Source: a virus. From it: 25,490 nucleotides of DNA. The translations under genes were made by a program, and so were the position numbers. Positions within the stretch are counted from its first letter, which is position 1, and each line of letters begins with the position of its first letter. The notes below the pieces were generated by a model, which searched no databases, had not been told where the DNA came from, and saw only the letters and a list, made by a program, of their open reading frames with translations. Below are positions 5,256-13,880 of the stretch, piece by piece. The stretch lies in IMG/VR virus record IMGVR_UViG_3300007735_000531, positions 1-25,490 of that record. One strand, 5' to 3'.

Positions 5256-8200
5256 CTAGCCTGCCTTGCCGTAACCAACCGCGGACCAGCTGAAATTACG
5301 ATTTATTGATGAGCCGCCCTGCCGGAACACAACATCAAAGCCAGTGCCTGTGATGTTCGACACGGCAAAATCCTCCGCATGTGCCATATTATGCGCCGTG
5401 ATGCTAATGCTGGGCAGATAGGCGGTACTGCTGCCGCCTAGTGCGGTGGTGCCTGTCCAGAAGGCACTGCCAAACGTAATTGACTTGGTGCCGGCACCAC
5501 TGGCGACCACGCCATCGCTGTGCTCAATGCGACGCTGGAAGCTGGCGCGGTAGCCAAGCTCATCAACCAGGATGTTCTGATCCGGCACCCTCGTCTCCAG
5601 CTCAGCGCGGAAGCGGAATGCACGGCCCTTGTACGTGCCAGCGGCAAGGTCCTGGAACGCGGTCCACGGGCCACCGCCGATCAGCCGTACATTGCCGCTA
5701 GCGGTAAGACTTGCGGCTGCGGTATAGGTGAAGCTGTTAGTGGTGGCGGTAGCAACGGTGAACGTACCATCGACAGCGGCGCCGCTCGTGAAGTCAACCG
5801 TTACGGATTGACCTGCTGTGTAGCCATGCGCTGTGACCGTTACGGTTACTGTCGTGCCGGATTGTGAATAGGTGCCGCTGTAGTTCTTGTCTGTATGACT
5901 TACCAGTAGTTTGGCGTTGACCTTATCGGCAATCAAGCCGTCCCAGTCCGGCCAGTCGTCTACTTCATTGGTGCGGGAGTCCACGTTATCTGATGGATAG
6001 TTACCCCGCGCCACGAAGTAGCGCGATAGGTCGAGCGAGTAGACGCCTTCTAGGTCAAGCAAGTTTAGGAAGTCATAGGTTCCGCTGTTTAGGACATTGC
6101 CGGTTGCATCAAAGGTGCTAAGCGCATCGACATCTGCCACGCTGTCGAATGACTGCGCAAAATCAAGCTGCAGCACGTCAGCAACGCTGTCGTAAAGCGT
6201 GCCATCTTTTGCGCCTTGAAATGGCGGACTGTCTGCATCTTCACGGCGCGATAGGACTAGCAGATCTCCTAGTGCATCCGGTAGGTCAATAATGACACTT
6301 GTCTCGTTAGCGCTCTGCCTGCCGCCGTCATCCTCAAACTTGACGAGGATCTCGCCTTCAATTAGTGGCACGATGGCCTCGGTCTGGTTGCCGTTCTTTG
6401 CCTCGATCAGGTCGATGCTGTTGCTCCAGGTGGCAGTACCATCCGCCAGATTGCTATGGCGGATGTAGACCTTGCCGCCAACGCGCACATCAAGATCCGT
6501 TGCTGGCGACCACCGCAGACGGCCGGAGTTGGCATTGATGGCCTCAAAGCTAAGGTTTTGCACATCGCCTGGGATGGCGGTTTTGCCAACCGCTGCGAAG
6601 GTGAGCGATGCGAAGTCTGTCGATGGGCGTTGCAGTGCATTGATGGAATACACCTCAACCTGATATGTGGTATTGGTGGTGTCGAGGATTTCGTAGTCCG
6701 GGCGCGTTACCGTTGCGGTATTCCAGTTGCCGTTGACTTCGCGCCAACGCACGGCATATTGCGAAACGCCGACGACGGTCTGCCAGCTGAGGATGATCTT
6801 GACGAGTGCTTTGTTATTTTGTTCGTAGAACGCTTCTGATGCCGTTAGGTTATTTGGTGGATCTGGGATTGGGTTTAGGTTGGTGGTATCACGAACGGCT
6901 AGCGCAGCGCCGCGCTCCACGTAGTCGTATTTCGTGGCGTTGTAAGCAAGTGCTGTGATGTCATACAGATGACCGTCTTTTTCCTGCACCGTCAAGATGC
7001 GCCATTGCGATGTTTCTACAGCTGCGGTTTGGATGATCCATACGCTGTTGACATTTGGCGTTGTGGTCCAGGCGCTATCAACAGTGATCAGGATGCCAGT
7101 GCGGCTGATGATGTTTTTTGTCTCGACAGCGCCGCTTGGCAGCAGCACTGAGATTGTTGCACTGCTGCTTGGTAATCCGGTTGCATCGTCAACGCTGACC
7201 GTATTGGCACCTGCTGCGGCGATCCTGCCTCCATAGCGCACGCCAGCACGCATCGGATCTTGGATGTCAACAACAGCGCCAGGACGTACCAGCACACCAG
7301 CATCAATGCTGGCTGTAAAGCTGCACACTTCCGTCTCATTTTGCTCGCTGTGGAGAAGCCACGCCCCGAGTCGATGTGCCTGGCCGCGTGATGTACAGGC
7401 AAATGCCTTGACCTCTGTGGTTACAACGCCGTATTTGGCGATACCGACGCGATCTTCAACGACTTCGTAGTTGATTTCGCGGGTGCTCATGTCGAGGTAG
7501 CCGACGACTGCAACCGTATGCCGCGTCTTGAGGTCTGAGCCGGCGTAACTGAAGCCTGGCTCCAATACGTTGGAGCGGTTGAATAGATAGGTGGAATCTG
7601 TCGGCTTGTCTTGTGTGATCGTCAGCGAACCAGTAGACCAGTACGGCTGGCAGCGCATCACGCTGCACAGGTCGTTAATTAGCTTGTACGCTTCGTACTG
7701 GTTCTGAATCAGGCAGTTGCAAGAGAAGCGCGGCTCAGTGCCACCGAATCCGTCATCAACTAGCTCGTTGCAGTATTGCGAGGCTGCATAAAAGGCAAAC
7801 TTATCAAGTTGCGATGCCCTGATGTGATCTCCGAATCCGTAGCGCTTGCCTACGAGTAGGTCATAGAGCACCCAGGCTGGATCGCTACACCATTGCGCAG
7901 CGCCGAACGTACCAGTCCAGACGCCTGCGTAAGTGACGCGGCCTGTTGTGGCATCGACTGTTGCATTATTCGGTAGTGCTACTTTGATACCACGCACGCG
8001 GTAGGTGCGCGCAGGAATGCTGCTGAACTGCTGCGCATCAAAGCGGATGCCGACCAGTGCGCTGTTTGGATAACGCAGCTTTGTGTAAACCAGCTCGGTG
8101 TAGCTACTCCAGTAGGTTTCATTTTGTAGGTTGTTGTCATCTGAATCTGCAGTATTGCGTAGCACGCGCACATCAACTGGGAAGGCGCCGCTGATGTCGA

Positions 8201-8831
8201 TCAGGTAATCGCGCTGATACTGATCAGCTGTACGGCCGCTGATGGTGTCGGTCTTGACGGTAGTGTAGCCACCGCCGTTGTATTGCAGTTGGATGCTGAT
8301 GCTGACGCTAGTGCCGAGGATGTCGCCTTCATTGGTGTACTGCTCCAGTCGTGGCACGGTGATCGTGACACGCACTGCATCGACGTTTGAATCTGTGATC
8401 TGGCGCGTGACTGGTGCGACTGCCGTTACCTTTGTGCCTACGGCTTGCTCATCTTCTACTGCGTCAAATCCTGCGATGTAATCCTGCGCCTGCGTGCCGT
8501 AGCGTGCATCGACGGTGACGCCGCTGAAGTTGTAATCGCTGGACTGCGGCGATGTTGGATCAGCAGTGGAGCGCAGGATAGGGGTATCGGTTAGATAGAC
8601 ATCCTTCAGCAGCGCGACGTTATAGGTGGCAGTACCGCGTGTGTATGCGCGAGCGGAAGGGAAGCCCTCGATCTCGCCTTCGCTGATCAGGTCGAGGATC
8701 CTGGCGTATGCCTTGGATGCAAGATTATCGGCATCACGAATCGGTGTGCGTGATGTTGCATTGACCTGTACGGTCTGCTGTACGACTGTTTGCCGTCCGC
8801 CGCCGCCAGCACCAGCAATACGTTTTGCCAT
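5256..8831 (-). CDS. Tail tip attachment protein, lambda gpJ-like (1191 aa)
   Basis: Central host-specificity/tip protein that caps the tail tube and contacts the host. The N-terminal ~600 residues follow the lambda gpJ scheme: a Gly-rich start (AGAGGGG), then DLISEGEIEGF (48-58), ALLKDVYLTDTPI (73-85), and a central segment with WCSDPAWVLYDLLVGKRYGF and LCSVMRCQPYWSTG, which are hallmark gpJ-family stretches. A fibronectin type III-like domain follows (around 660-765, NLTASEAFYEQ...LSWQTVVGVSQYAVRWRE). Near residues 1010-1075 a short Thr/Val-rich module (TVTVTVTAHGYTAGQSVTVD) is inserted before the final beta domain. It is close to lambda gpJ in length (1132). It overlaps the gpI-like gene by one base (TGATG). 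Confidence 0.93.
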   Translation of the reverse strand: MAKRIAGAGGGGRQTVVQQTVQVNATSRTPIRDADNLASKAYARILDLISEGEIEGFPSARAYTRGTATYNVALLKDVYLTDTPILRSTADPTSPQSSDYNFSGVTVDARYGTQAQDYIAGFDAVEDEQAVGTKVTAVAPVTRQITDSNVDAVRVTITVPRLEQYTNEGDILGTSVSISIQLQYNGGGYTTVKTDTISGRTADQYQRDYLIDISGAFPVDVRVLRNTADSDDNNLQNETYWSSYTELVYTKLRYPNSALVGIRFDAQQFSSIPARTYRVRGIKVALPNNATVDATTGRVTYAGVWTGTFGAAQWCSDPAWVLYDLLVGKRYGFGDHIRASQLDKFAFYAASQYCNELVDDGFGGTEPRFSCNCLIQNQYEAYKLINDLCSVMRCQPYWSTGSLTITQDKPTDSTYLFNRSNVLEPGFSYAGSDLKTRHTVAVVGYLDMSTREINYEVVEDRVGIAKYGVVTTEVKAFACTSRGQAHRLGAWLLHSEQNETEVCSFTASIDAGVLVRPGAVVDIQDPMRAGVRYGGRIAAAGANTVSVDDATGLPSSSATISVLLPSGAVETKNIISRTGILITVDSAWTTTPNVNSVWIIQTAAVETSQWRILTVQEKDGHLYDITALAYNATKYDYVERGAALAVRDTTNLNPIPDPPNNLTASEAFYEQNNKALVKIILSWQTVVGVSQYAVRWREVNGNWNTATVTRPDYEILDTTNTTYQVEVYSINALQRPSTDFASLTFAAVGKTAIPGDVQNLSFEAINANSGRLRWSPATDLDVRVGGKVYIRHSNLADGTATWSNSIDLIEAKNGNQTEAIVPLIEGEILVKFEDDGGRQSANETSVIIDLPDALGDLLVLSRREDADSPPFQGAKDGTLYDSVADVLQLDFAQSFDSVADVDALSTFDATGNVLNSGTYDFLNLLDLEGVYSLDLSRYFVARGNYPSDNVDSRTNEVDDWPDWDGLIADKVNAKLLVSHTDKNYSGTYSQSGTTVTVTVTAHGYTAGQSVTVDFTSGAAVDGTFTVATATTNSFTYTAAASLTASGNVRLIGGGPWTAFQDLAAGTYKGRAFRFRAELETRVPDQNILVDELGYRASFQRRIEHSDGVVASGAGTKSITFGSAFWTGTTALGGSSTAYLPSISITAHNMAHAEDFAVSNITGTGFDVVFRQGGSSINRNFSWSAVGYGKAG

Positions 8832-9445
8832 CAGATGTTATCCGTGTCGATGCCGGCCGAGATCACAACAGAGCCGACGTACATTTCACCAAAAATCAAC
8901 GGTACGGGCGAGCCTTGCTGCGATGTATTCTGAATGCCGCTGAAGCTGTAAGACTTCTGCGGATCTAGCTCGGTGTTTTCGGTTGTATTGAAGGTGCTAG
9001 GTGTCGCTGGTCCGTATTGGCCGATCTGCGGCGTGGGGCTAAGCAGTTGGGCGACGCCGCCTAGGACCAGCGAGGCGCCGATTCCGCCAAGCATTGCGCC
9101 AACGCCAATCGTTGAGCCAAAAAAACCTAAAGTGGCGCCGCCAGTAAAAAATGCTCCAACAATCAGCGCCGCGCCTAGCACTATGCGCCCAACTGCACCA
9201 CCAGCGCCGCCGATGACCGGGATGATCTGAATGCAGCCAGCGGCGGGGTGGTGGATCTCGCTTAGGTCAGCGTCGTAGCTGTCAACGATGACGCGGTAGT
9301 GCTGGTCCGCCATGTGACGCTCCAGGCCGGGGAAGTTAGCGATCAGCATCCGCACAGCTTCAGCGGCGCTGCTGATCTCAGCCATGAAGCACCGCTGCCC
9401 AATGAACTTAGCGAGCGAGCCGTAGAGCCTAACTTCCCGTTCCAT
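8831..9445 (-). CDS. Tail tip assembly protein, lambda gpI-like (204 aa)
   Basis: A 204-residue homologue of lambda tail assembly protein I. The N-terminal ~75 residues ([20 protein letters not shown] ...) form the ubiquitin/ThiS-like domain of the family. A long Gly/Ala-rich hydrophobic region follows ([20 protein letters not shown] and [20 protein letters not shown], about 75-130), and the C-terminus [20 protein letters not shown] (about 178-197) is the conserved end that precedes gpJ in many phages. It starts inside the gpK-like gene (17-base overlap) and overlaps gpJ by one base, matching the K-I-J order of lambda. Role: tip assembly, possibly absent from the mature virion, as for lambda I. 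Confidence 0.9.
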   Translation of the reverse strand: MEREVRLYGSLAKFIGQRCFMAEISSAAEAVRMLIANFPGLERHMADQHYRVIVDSYDADLSEIHHPAAGCIQIIPVIGGAGGAVGRIVLGAALIVGAFFTGGATLGFFGSTIGVGAMLGGIGASLVLGGVAQLLSPTPQIGQYGPATPSTFNTTENTELDPQKSYSFSGIQNTSQQGSPVPLIFGEMYVGSVVISAGIDTDNI

Positions 9446-10136
9446 AACGCAGCACCCTACCTGTGCATTTTAGGAGCCATTCCCCTAATAGGTCACGACT
9501 CGACAGCCTACCGCGTAGGTGGTGCAGCACCATCTGGTCACCAATATAAACACCAACATGGTTAAGCATGTTGGAATCAATAGCCATTAGCATCGCATCC
9601 CCTTTTTGCAGCTCTTCGCGTTCCACCTCATAGAAGCCTGCATCACGCCAGCAGTCATCAAACATCGGCTTAGCGTTGAACTCGTCTGGCGTGGCGGGTC
9701 GTTCCCAGTCGGGTAGCGCAATACCCTGCTCGGCGTACCAGTCACGCACTAGCGTCCAGCAGTCGGTGACGCCCCACACCCATTCGCGGCCGATCAGCGG
9801 CGCCTTGAAGCCGTTGGGTTTGCAGCTGCCCCATGCCTCAGTCTTTGGGTTGACGATCCACCACGGCAGGCCGGACTGCTCGCACGCCACGCGATCCGCT
9901 TCGCTTGGGATGGGTGGCGTGACTGGGTGGCTATGCACTACCGCGACCACTTCGCCGGCATCCTCGGCGGCGGCGTAGTCGGCAGGGTCGAGGATAAACT
10001 GCTCTGTGTCGCTCGATAGGTTGCGGCATGGCCAGTAGCGCTGCCGGCCTTTGATGACCACCAGCAGTCCACATGCCTCGCGTGGATCCTCGGCTTTGGC
10101 GTGCTCCAGTGCTGCCGCCTTGCAGGTCTTGTTCAT
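9429..10136 (-). CDS. Tail tip protein with JAB and NlpC/P60 peptidase domains, lambda gpK-like (235 aa)
   Basis: A two-domain peptidase of the lambda gpK type, thought to cut peptidoglycan peptides during DNA entry. I use the ATG at 10134-10136 ([20 protein letters not shown]), which overlaps the gpL-like stop as ATGA, rather than the upstream ATG at 10229. The N-terminal JAB/MPN+ metalloprotease has its full zinc signature: Glu20 (REACGLL), His68-Ser-His70-Pro, Ser78 and Asp81 (SEAD). The C-terminal NlpC/P60 domain has Cys126 ([13 protein letters not shown]), His193 (NHVGVYIGD) and a third polar candidate, His205 or His206. Length matches lambda gpK (199-231, depending on annotation) and the neighbours are gpL and gpI homologues. 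Confidence 0.94.
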   Translation of the reverse strand: MNKTCKAAALEHAKAEDPREACGLLVVIKGRQRYWPCRNLSSDTEQFILDPADYAAAEDAGEVVAVVHSHPVTPPIPSEADRVACEQSGLPWWIVNPKTEAWGSCKPNGFKAPLIGREWVWGVTDCWTLVRDWYAEQGIALPDWERPATPDEFNAKPMFDDCWRDAGFYEVEREELQKGDAMLMAIDSNMLNHVGVYIGDQMVLHHLRGRLSSRDLLGEWLLKCTGRVLRYGTGS

Positions 10137-10873
10137 CCGTTGAAGGTGCCGATGCCGGGGAAACTGCCGAATGGCAGCTGCGCAGCAGTGCCGAAGCGCA
10201 CCTGGCAGCTGCTCAACCGCTTGCCGCATACGTCGCTGCCGCTGGCGGCAACGCGATTATCATTCTCGTCGAAGTAATCGGTGCCGCTGTACGTGCATTC
10301 CGCTGAGCGGTACACCCACTGGCATAAGTTGGCGATGCACTGCCGCTTGGGGCTTCTGATGCCTGCTAGGTCAAAAGCTGCGGCGAGTTCAAACTCGACA
10401 AGATCCCGTGTTTCGCTTACCTTGCGCGACACGTAGAAGATTTCATCGGGAAACTTAACGGTAGGGTCTGGCGTGCCATAAGGGTTGACGCTACCAGGGA
10501 AGTTTGCCGCGTCGATGTAGCGTGCCAGGGTGCGAATGCGCGTTAGCTTGGCGCCGGTTAGGTCATTGCCTGGCGTTGTTGCATTGACGTTAAGCAGCAC
10601 AGCGGTGATGCTGCCGAGCAAGTTGGATGTACGGATCGTGGGGCGTGGCAGCTGGCCTTGACCGTTGTATTCAAAGCCTGATGCCTCGATTGGCAGCGCA
10701 GAGTATGCATTTCCAGCCCACACGATGTTGCCATTGCTGCTTAGCGCGTTGGTGCCGCCGTGGAAGCGATAGGTAGTTGCAGAGCCGTGCAACGCTGCTA
10801 CCAGCTCAAGTTCAAACAGCTCGATGATGCTGCCTGGTGCAACGGCCTGTAGCGCAGAGACTGGTACGGTCAC
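10133..10873 (-). CDS. Minor tail tip protein, lambda gpL-like, probable iron-sulphur protein (246 aa)
   Basis: Homologue of lambda minor tail protein L. The N-terminal half is a beta-rich tip domain ([20 protein letters not shown]..., [12 protein letters not shown] near residues 12-23). The C-terminal third has the clustered cysteines of the family: CIANLC, RSAEC, DVCGK and SSC, giving spacing C-x4-C-x8-C-x22-C-x6-C (about residues 181-227). Lambda gpL is reported to bind a Fe-S cluster through its C-terminal cysteines, so the same is inferred here. It overlaps the gpM-like gene upstream and the gpK-like gene downstream by 4 bases each (ATGA), so the M-L-K order and coupling of lambda are kept. 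Confidence 0.92.
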   Translation of the reverse strand: MTVPVSALQAVAPGSIIELFELELVAALHGSATTYRFHGGTNALSSNGNIVWAGNAYSALPIEASGFEYNGQGQLPRPTIRTSNLLGSITAVLLNVNATTPGNDLTGAKLTRIRTLARYIDAANFPGSVNPYGTPDPTVKFPDEIFYVSRKVSETRDLVEFELAAAFDLAGIRSPKRQCIANLCQWVYRSAECTYSGTDYFDENDNRVAASGSDVCGKRLSSCQVRFGTAAQLPFGSFPGIGTFNG

Positions 10874-11220
10874 GGCTCAAATACTTGACGGAATGTTGCT
10901 GTAATCGTTGCGCGGCCGGTGTACGGGATCACCTTATTCCATTCGGCGCACACCCATTTGTAGGCAGTCGCCTCGTCTGGCGGTGTCCAGTCAAATGCAG
11001 CCGCATCTTCAGCGCGTGCATTAAGGAATGTCTCGATGGTATCAGCGTTTGCCTCGGTGATATTTTGCCACGTCAGGCTCCACTCCTTTGGATTCATGTG
11101 CGACGGGATGCCATATAGCAGCCGCTGTTCATAGCCATCGCCAAACTGCACGATGCGCGTACGTGGGCGGCTGGTCTTTTGCGCACCGTAGCTGGCGGCG
11201 ATAGCGGGGAAGGTAGCCAT
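10870..11220 (-). CDS. Minor tail protein, lambda gpM-like (116 aa)
   Basis: A 116-residue protein beginning MATFPAIAASYGAQKTSRPR. The segment VQFGDGYEQRLLYGI (about 25-39) is the defining FGDGYxQR motif of the phage minor tail protein M family, and the rest (TWQNITEANADTIETFLNAR, then [15 protein letters not shown]) fits the fold. Lambda gpM is 109 residues. It forms a ring in the tail tip between the tape measure/tube end and gpL. The start overlaps the tape measure stop (11220) and its stop overlaps gpL by 4 bases, consistent with the lambda H-M-L order. Confidence 0.93.
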   Translation of the reverse strand: MATFPAIAASYGAQKTSRPRTRIVQFGDGYEQRLLYGIPSHMNPKEWSLTWQNITEANADTIETFLNARAEDAAAFDWTPPDEATAYKWVCAEWNKVIPYTGRATITATFRQVFEP

Positions 11221-13337
11221 TATGCGAGCAGTCCTCCTGGGCGCTTCTGCTTGATCAGTTCCTGCCGCACTGCGATACCAACCACCTCACCTAGCTTATT
11301 CGCTTGCGTGCTGTCACCTTGCACGCTGGAACCGCTGGCATCAACGTTGACGACTACGTTACCGATCCCACCAAAGCTACCGGAAGGTGCAATGCCACCG
11401 CTGCGGCCTGGCATGAACAGCTCTGGACCACGCTCACCAACGAGGTACGGCTGGCCGCCGGTGACGCTACCGCCGGTGGCGCGGCCTGGCAGCAGTGACG
11501 GCATGTTGAATGCCGAAGGGCTGAACTTGACGCCAGGCAGGAAGCTGCCGCCAGTTTTGGGGCCAAAAAGATTGCTGATTGCGTTGATTGCTTGGTTAAT
11601 CACCAGCACACGCAGCAACTGATTGGCAATATCAATCAGTACGCCGGATGCAATCTTGCGCAGGCTGGTGCCAAAATCCTCAGCGCCTTGAATCAATCCA
11701 TCAAATGCTGATGCCATGCCTTGGCCGATGGTGTTAGCTATGCCATCTGCGAGAACCTTTTGCTTTTGCTGCTCTGCGGTCAGCTCTTGCGTGAGCGTTA
11801 TGTTTCGACTGTAACCTTCTGCCATCTGAATGATTTGCTCAATGCGCGCACCGCCAGATTCAAGCTGCTTTCGTTCTTCTTGCGAAATATCGTATTGCAA
11901 CTGGAGAGATACGCGCTTTGCTTCATAGCGCAGAGCCTCCAGCTGATTTGCCTTGGCCTGTGCGGGCAGCTCGGTATTGGCCAGGATTTCATTACCTTTT
12001 GCTCTAATCGCTAGCAGGTCTTGCTGCGCCTTACGAGTAATTAGCAGTAGTTCATTTTCCTGCCTGCGTGCTGTCATCGTGCGCTGTTCAATCACAAATT
12101 GCTGCTGCGCAATATCAAGCGCGCGTCCACTTTCGGCAATGGCCTCTGCAGCGCGCCTGCGATCTGCGGCGGCTCTGTCGGCGCCGTTTCTGCCGCCGCC
12201 GCCGCCGCCGCCGCCAAGCATGGGAATACTTGGCAATGCAGCGGCTGCTGCGGGCCGTGCGCTTTGCACCAGCCGGCCAGTGATAGTGCTGTAGACATTG
12301 CCTTGCGCATCGCTGTACGTACGGCCAACACCGGCGCGCTCCAGTCGTGCTGCGCCAGCGCGTTGCATCATGTTTGCCTTAAACCGCGCCTGCTCTACGC
12401 CTGTTGCCTTTTCAATCAATGAGTTGATGTAATTCAATACAGGGCCAGCTACAGCGCCGATACCGCGAATGATTGGCGCGATACCTTTTAACGTATTTGC
12501 AAGGATGCGCACGCCATCAATAATCGACGGCAGCAGATCCTGAGTTGCTGCAACCTGTAGGTTCTCAAACTCATTCTGCAGATTCTTAACGGCCTGCGCA
12601 GGGCCGTTCATCGCGGCGGCCAATTCATCAGCGCCTTCAGTGCCCGCACGCTTCAAGGCGCGGATCACAACATCACTTGTGATCTTGCCTTCTTCTGCTA
12701 ACTTGCGAATCTTGCTGATTGGCGCGCCAAGCTCTTGCGTGAGCGCTACCACCAAGCCGGGCGCTTGCTCCAGTACGGAGTTCAGCTCTTGGCCGCGCAG
12801 CACACCAGAGCCAAGCGCCTGCGTCAGTTGCAGCAATGCACCAGCCGATTCAGCCGCTGTGGCGCCACTTGCCTTGGCTGCAGTATTGAAGCCAACGAAT
12901 GCAGCCTCAATGTCAGACAGCGACACATTAAGCGGCCGTAGCCTGCCGTATAGCTCTGCAAACTGCTGATTGGATTCAGTAATGCTTAGCCCAAATGTGC
13001 GCGCAGCGCGCGCTGCTGCATCTTGAGCTGCAGCGATCTCGCCATAGCCCTTGGCAAGGAACTGCAGCCGGCGGCTTGATTCCTCACGTTGGATGCCAGC
13101 TTGCACTGCCTCCTGCGCAGTGCGCAATCCGATGTAGGCAACAGCAAGCTTGCCAACAGCGCCAGCAAGACCGCTGAATTGCGTGCCAATGCGCTGCACT
13201 GCTGTGCCTTGATTTTTTAGCGATTGCGTCGCTGCATCAGTATTAGTCTTCAGCTGCTGCGATTGCTGGTTGACAGCCTTCAGCTGCTGCAGCGCGCTGC
13301 GTGCATCAACCTGAATGTCAACATTAGCAACCGCCAC
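11220..13337 (-). CDS. Tape measure protein (705 aa, GTG start)
   Basis: Sets tail length and passes through the tube with DNA. The N-terminal ~45 residues form a coiled-coil-like region (ALQQLKAVNQQSQQLKTNTD). Residues ~75-265 match the tape-measure N-terminal domain: LYGRLRPLNVSLSDIEAAFVG, GVLRGQELNSVLEQAPGL and ISKIRKLAEEGKITSDVVIR are typical. A glycine run (eight Gly) and a basic stretch near 375-395 lead into long coiled-coil helices (400-520). The C-terminal ATGGSVTGGQPYLVGERGPE stretch (~632-651) is another family signature. With roughly 1.5 angstroms per residue, 705 residues predict a tail of about 105 nm. The start is GTG at 13335-13337, supported by a strong ribosome binding site. 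Confidence 0.95.
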   Translation of the reverse strand: MAVANVDIQVDARSALQQLKAVNQQSQQLKTNTDAATQSLKNQGTAVQRIGTQFSGLAGAVGKLAVAYIGLRTAQEAVQAGIQREESSRRLQFLAKGYGEIAAAQDAAARAARTFGLSITESNQQFAELYGRLRPLNVSLSDIEAAFVGFNTAAKASGATAAESAGALLQLTQALGSGVLRGQELNSVLEQAPGLVVALTQELGAPISKIRKLAEEGKITSDVVIRALKRAGTEGADELAAAMNGPAQAVKNLQNEFENLQVAATQDLLPSIIDGVRILANTLKGIAPIIRGIGAVAGPVLNYINSLIEKATGVEQARFKANMMQRAGAARLERAGVGRTYSDAQGNVYSTITGRLVQSARPAAAAALPSIPMLGGGGGGGGRNGADRAAADRRRAAEAIAESGRALDIAQQQFVIEQRTMTARRQENELLLITRKAQQDLLAIRAKGNEILANTELPAQAKANQLEALRYEAKRVSLQLQYDISQEERKQLESGGARIEQIIQMAEGYSRNITLTQELTAEQQKQKVLADGIANTIGQGMASAFDGLIQGAEDFGTSLRKIASGVLIDIANQLLRVLVINQAINAISNLFGPKTGGSFLPGVKFSPSAFNMPSLLPGRATGGSVTGGQPYLVGERGPELFMPGRSGGIAPSGSFGGIGNVVVNVDASGSSVQGDSTQANKLGEVVGIAVRQELIKQKRPGGLLA
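12192..12215 (-). repeat. (GCC/GGC)8 trinucleotide run in tape measure gene
   Basis: Eight perfect GCC triplets on the plus strand (GGC on the coding strand) encode eight consecutive glycines in the tape measure protein. The repeat separates the conserved N-terminal domain from the coiled-coil region, so it looks like a flexible hinge. Pure triplet runs are prone to slippage and could vary in length between related phages without a frameshift. Confidence 0.85.
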
Positions 13338-13344
13338 GGCAGCA

Positions 13345-13350
13345 CCTCCT
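13345..13350 (-). promoter_or_regulatory. Strong Shine-Dalgarno site of the tape measure GTG start
   Basis: AAGGAGGT occupies 13344-13351 on the coding strand, and its core AGGAGG ends 7 bases before GTG at 13335-13337. The near-perfect match to the anti-SD sequence decides the non-ATG start and makes this one of the strongest sites in a window where most genes depend on stop-start overlap. It lies between the frameshifted chaperone stop (13363-13365) and the tape measure. Confidence 0.8.
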
Positions 13351-13362
13351 TATAGCGGCAGT

Positions 13363-13880
13363 CTACCGCCGCATGGCTTCTTTCTCACGCTTGCCCTTCA
13401 CCTCATAATAGGCAGCAAAATGGATGAACTCAGCATCGGTCAGCTCAGTGCGCAACCGGCTAACTGTCATGCCAAGTTCACTAGCAAGGAAGAACTCAAA
13501 GAACAGCCATGAGTCTTCCTCTAGTCTTTTTTTGCTTCCTCTAGGTTTGCGTTACCGCCCAGGCCAAACAGGAATAGCTCCAGTTCGTTGAGTACACGCT
13601 CCGGCAGCTCGCGTTGCAGCTTTGCTGCATCAGGTGGCGCAAATGCTTTGCTGCCATCCTGCAGCTCTGCCTTCTGGCACAGCAGTTGCGTGCTTACCTC
13701 AAGCGCTGCATCAGAGCCTGCTAGTGCTGTTGCCTTGTTGCGATCAGCGCGGGTGATTGGCTTGAAGTACAACTCCAGCACCGCATCGCCTGCGTCATTA
13801 GTGACGACAAACTTACGCCGCTGGTTGAGATCAAAAGCCCCGGTGAGTAGATCAACGGGGCGCTGGTTATTAGCCGGCAT
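13363..13880 (-). CDS. Tail assembly chaperone GT, produced by -1 frameshift (172 aa)
   Basis: Fusion product analogous to lambda gpGT. Translation begins with the G frame (13880), reaches the slippery run, shifts back one base and continues through 54 new codons to TAG at 13363-13365. The extension has sense codons throughout and the expected T-domain pattern: FFEFFLASELGMTVSRLRTE, then LTDAEFIHFAAYYEVKGKRE and KEAMRR. The LGMTVxxLRxxLTxxEFxxFAAYYE pattern recurs in siphovirus tail chaperones. Known role of the family: GT recruits tail-tube subunits to the tape measure while G coats it; neither stays in the virion. Position between tail-tube genes and tape measure is exactly that of lambda G-T. 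The frameshift itself is inferred, not measured. Confidence 0.85.
13521..13880 (-). CDS. Tail assembly chaperone G (119 aa, zero-frame product)
   Basis: Zero-frame product ending at TAG (13521-13523). Residues 1-90 show the usual G-type pattern: MPANNQRPVDLLTGAFDLNQ, then RRKFVVTNDAGDAVLELYFK and PITRADRNKATALAG, which resembles tail assembly chaperones/tape-measure chaperones of many siphoviruses. The C-terminal helix VLNELELFLFGLGGNANLEE precedes the KKD end at the slippery site. Its ATG overlaps the preceding tail-tube gene's stop by one base. It should be the major product, with the longer GT form made in smaller amount. Confidence 0.87.
   Translation of the reverse strand: MPANNQRPVDLLTGAFDLNQRRKFVVTNDAGDAVLELYFKPITRADRNKATALAGSDAALEVSTQLLCQKAELQDGSKAFAPPDAAKLQRELPERVLNELELFLFGLGGNANLEEAKKD
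13527..13533 (-). promoter_or_regulatory. Slippery heptamer A AAA AAA for -1 frameshift
   Basis: On the coding strand the zero frame reads GCA AAA AAA GAC TAG, so the seven A residues are phased exactly as X XXY YYZ, two codons before the G-frame stop. A shift of -1 gives AAA AAA AGA CTA and opens the 54-codon T extension. The purine stretch GAGGAA just upstream could act as an internal SD-like stimulator, though its spacing is shorter than in dnaX. Confidence 0.85.

Noticed and set aside
7088-7402. Alternative-frame minus-strand ORF inside the gpJ-like gene
   Set aside because: Shadow of the 1191-residue gene, whose own frame has continuous gpJ-family motifs here.
10137-10229. Longer N-terminus for the gpK-like protein starting at 10229
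   Set aside because: The extra 31 residues overlap the gpL-like gene fully and do not resemble the JAB domain; the ATG at 10136 gives an ATGA coupling and a normal family start.
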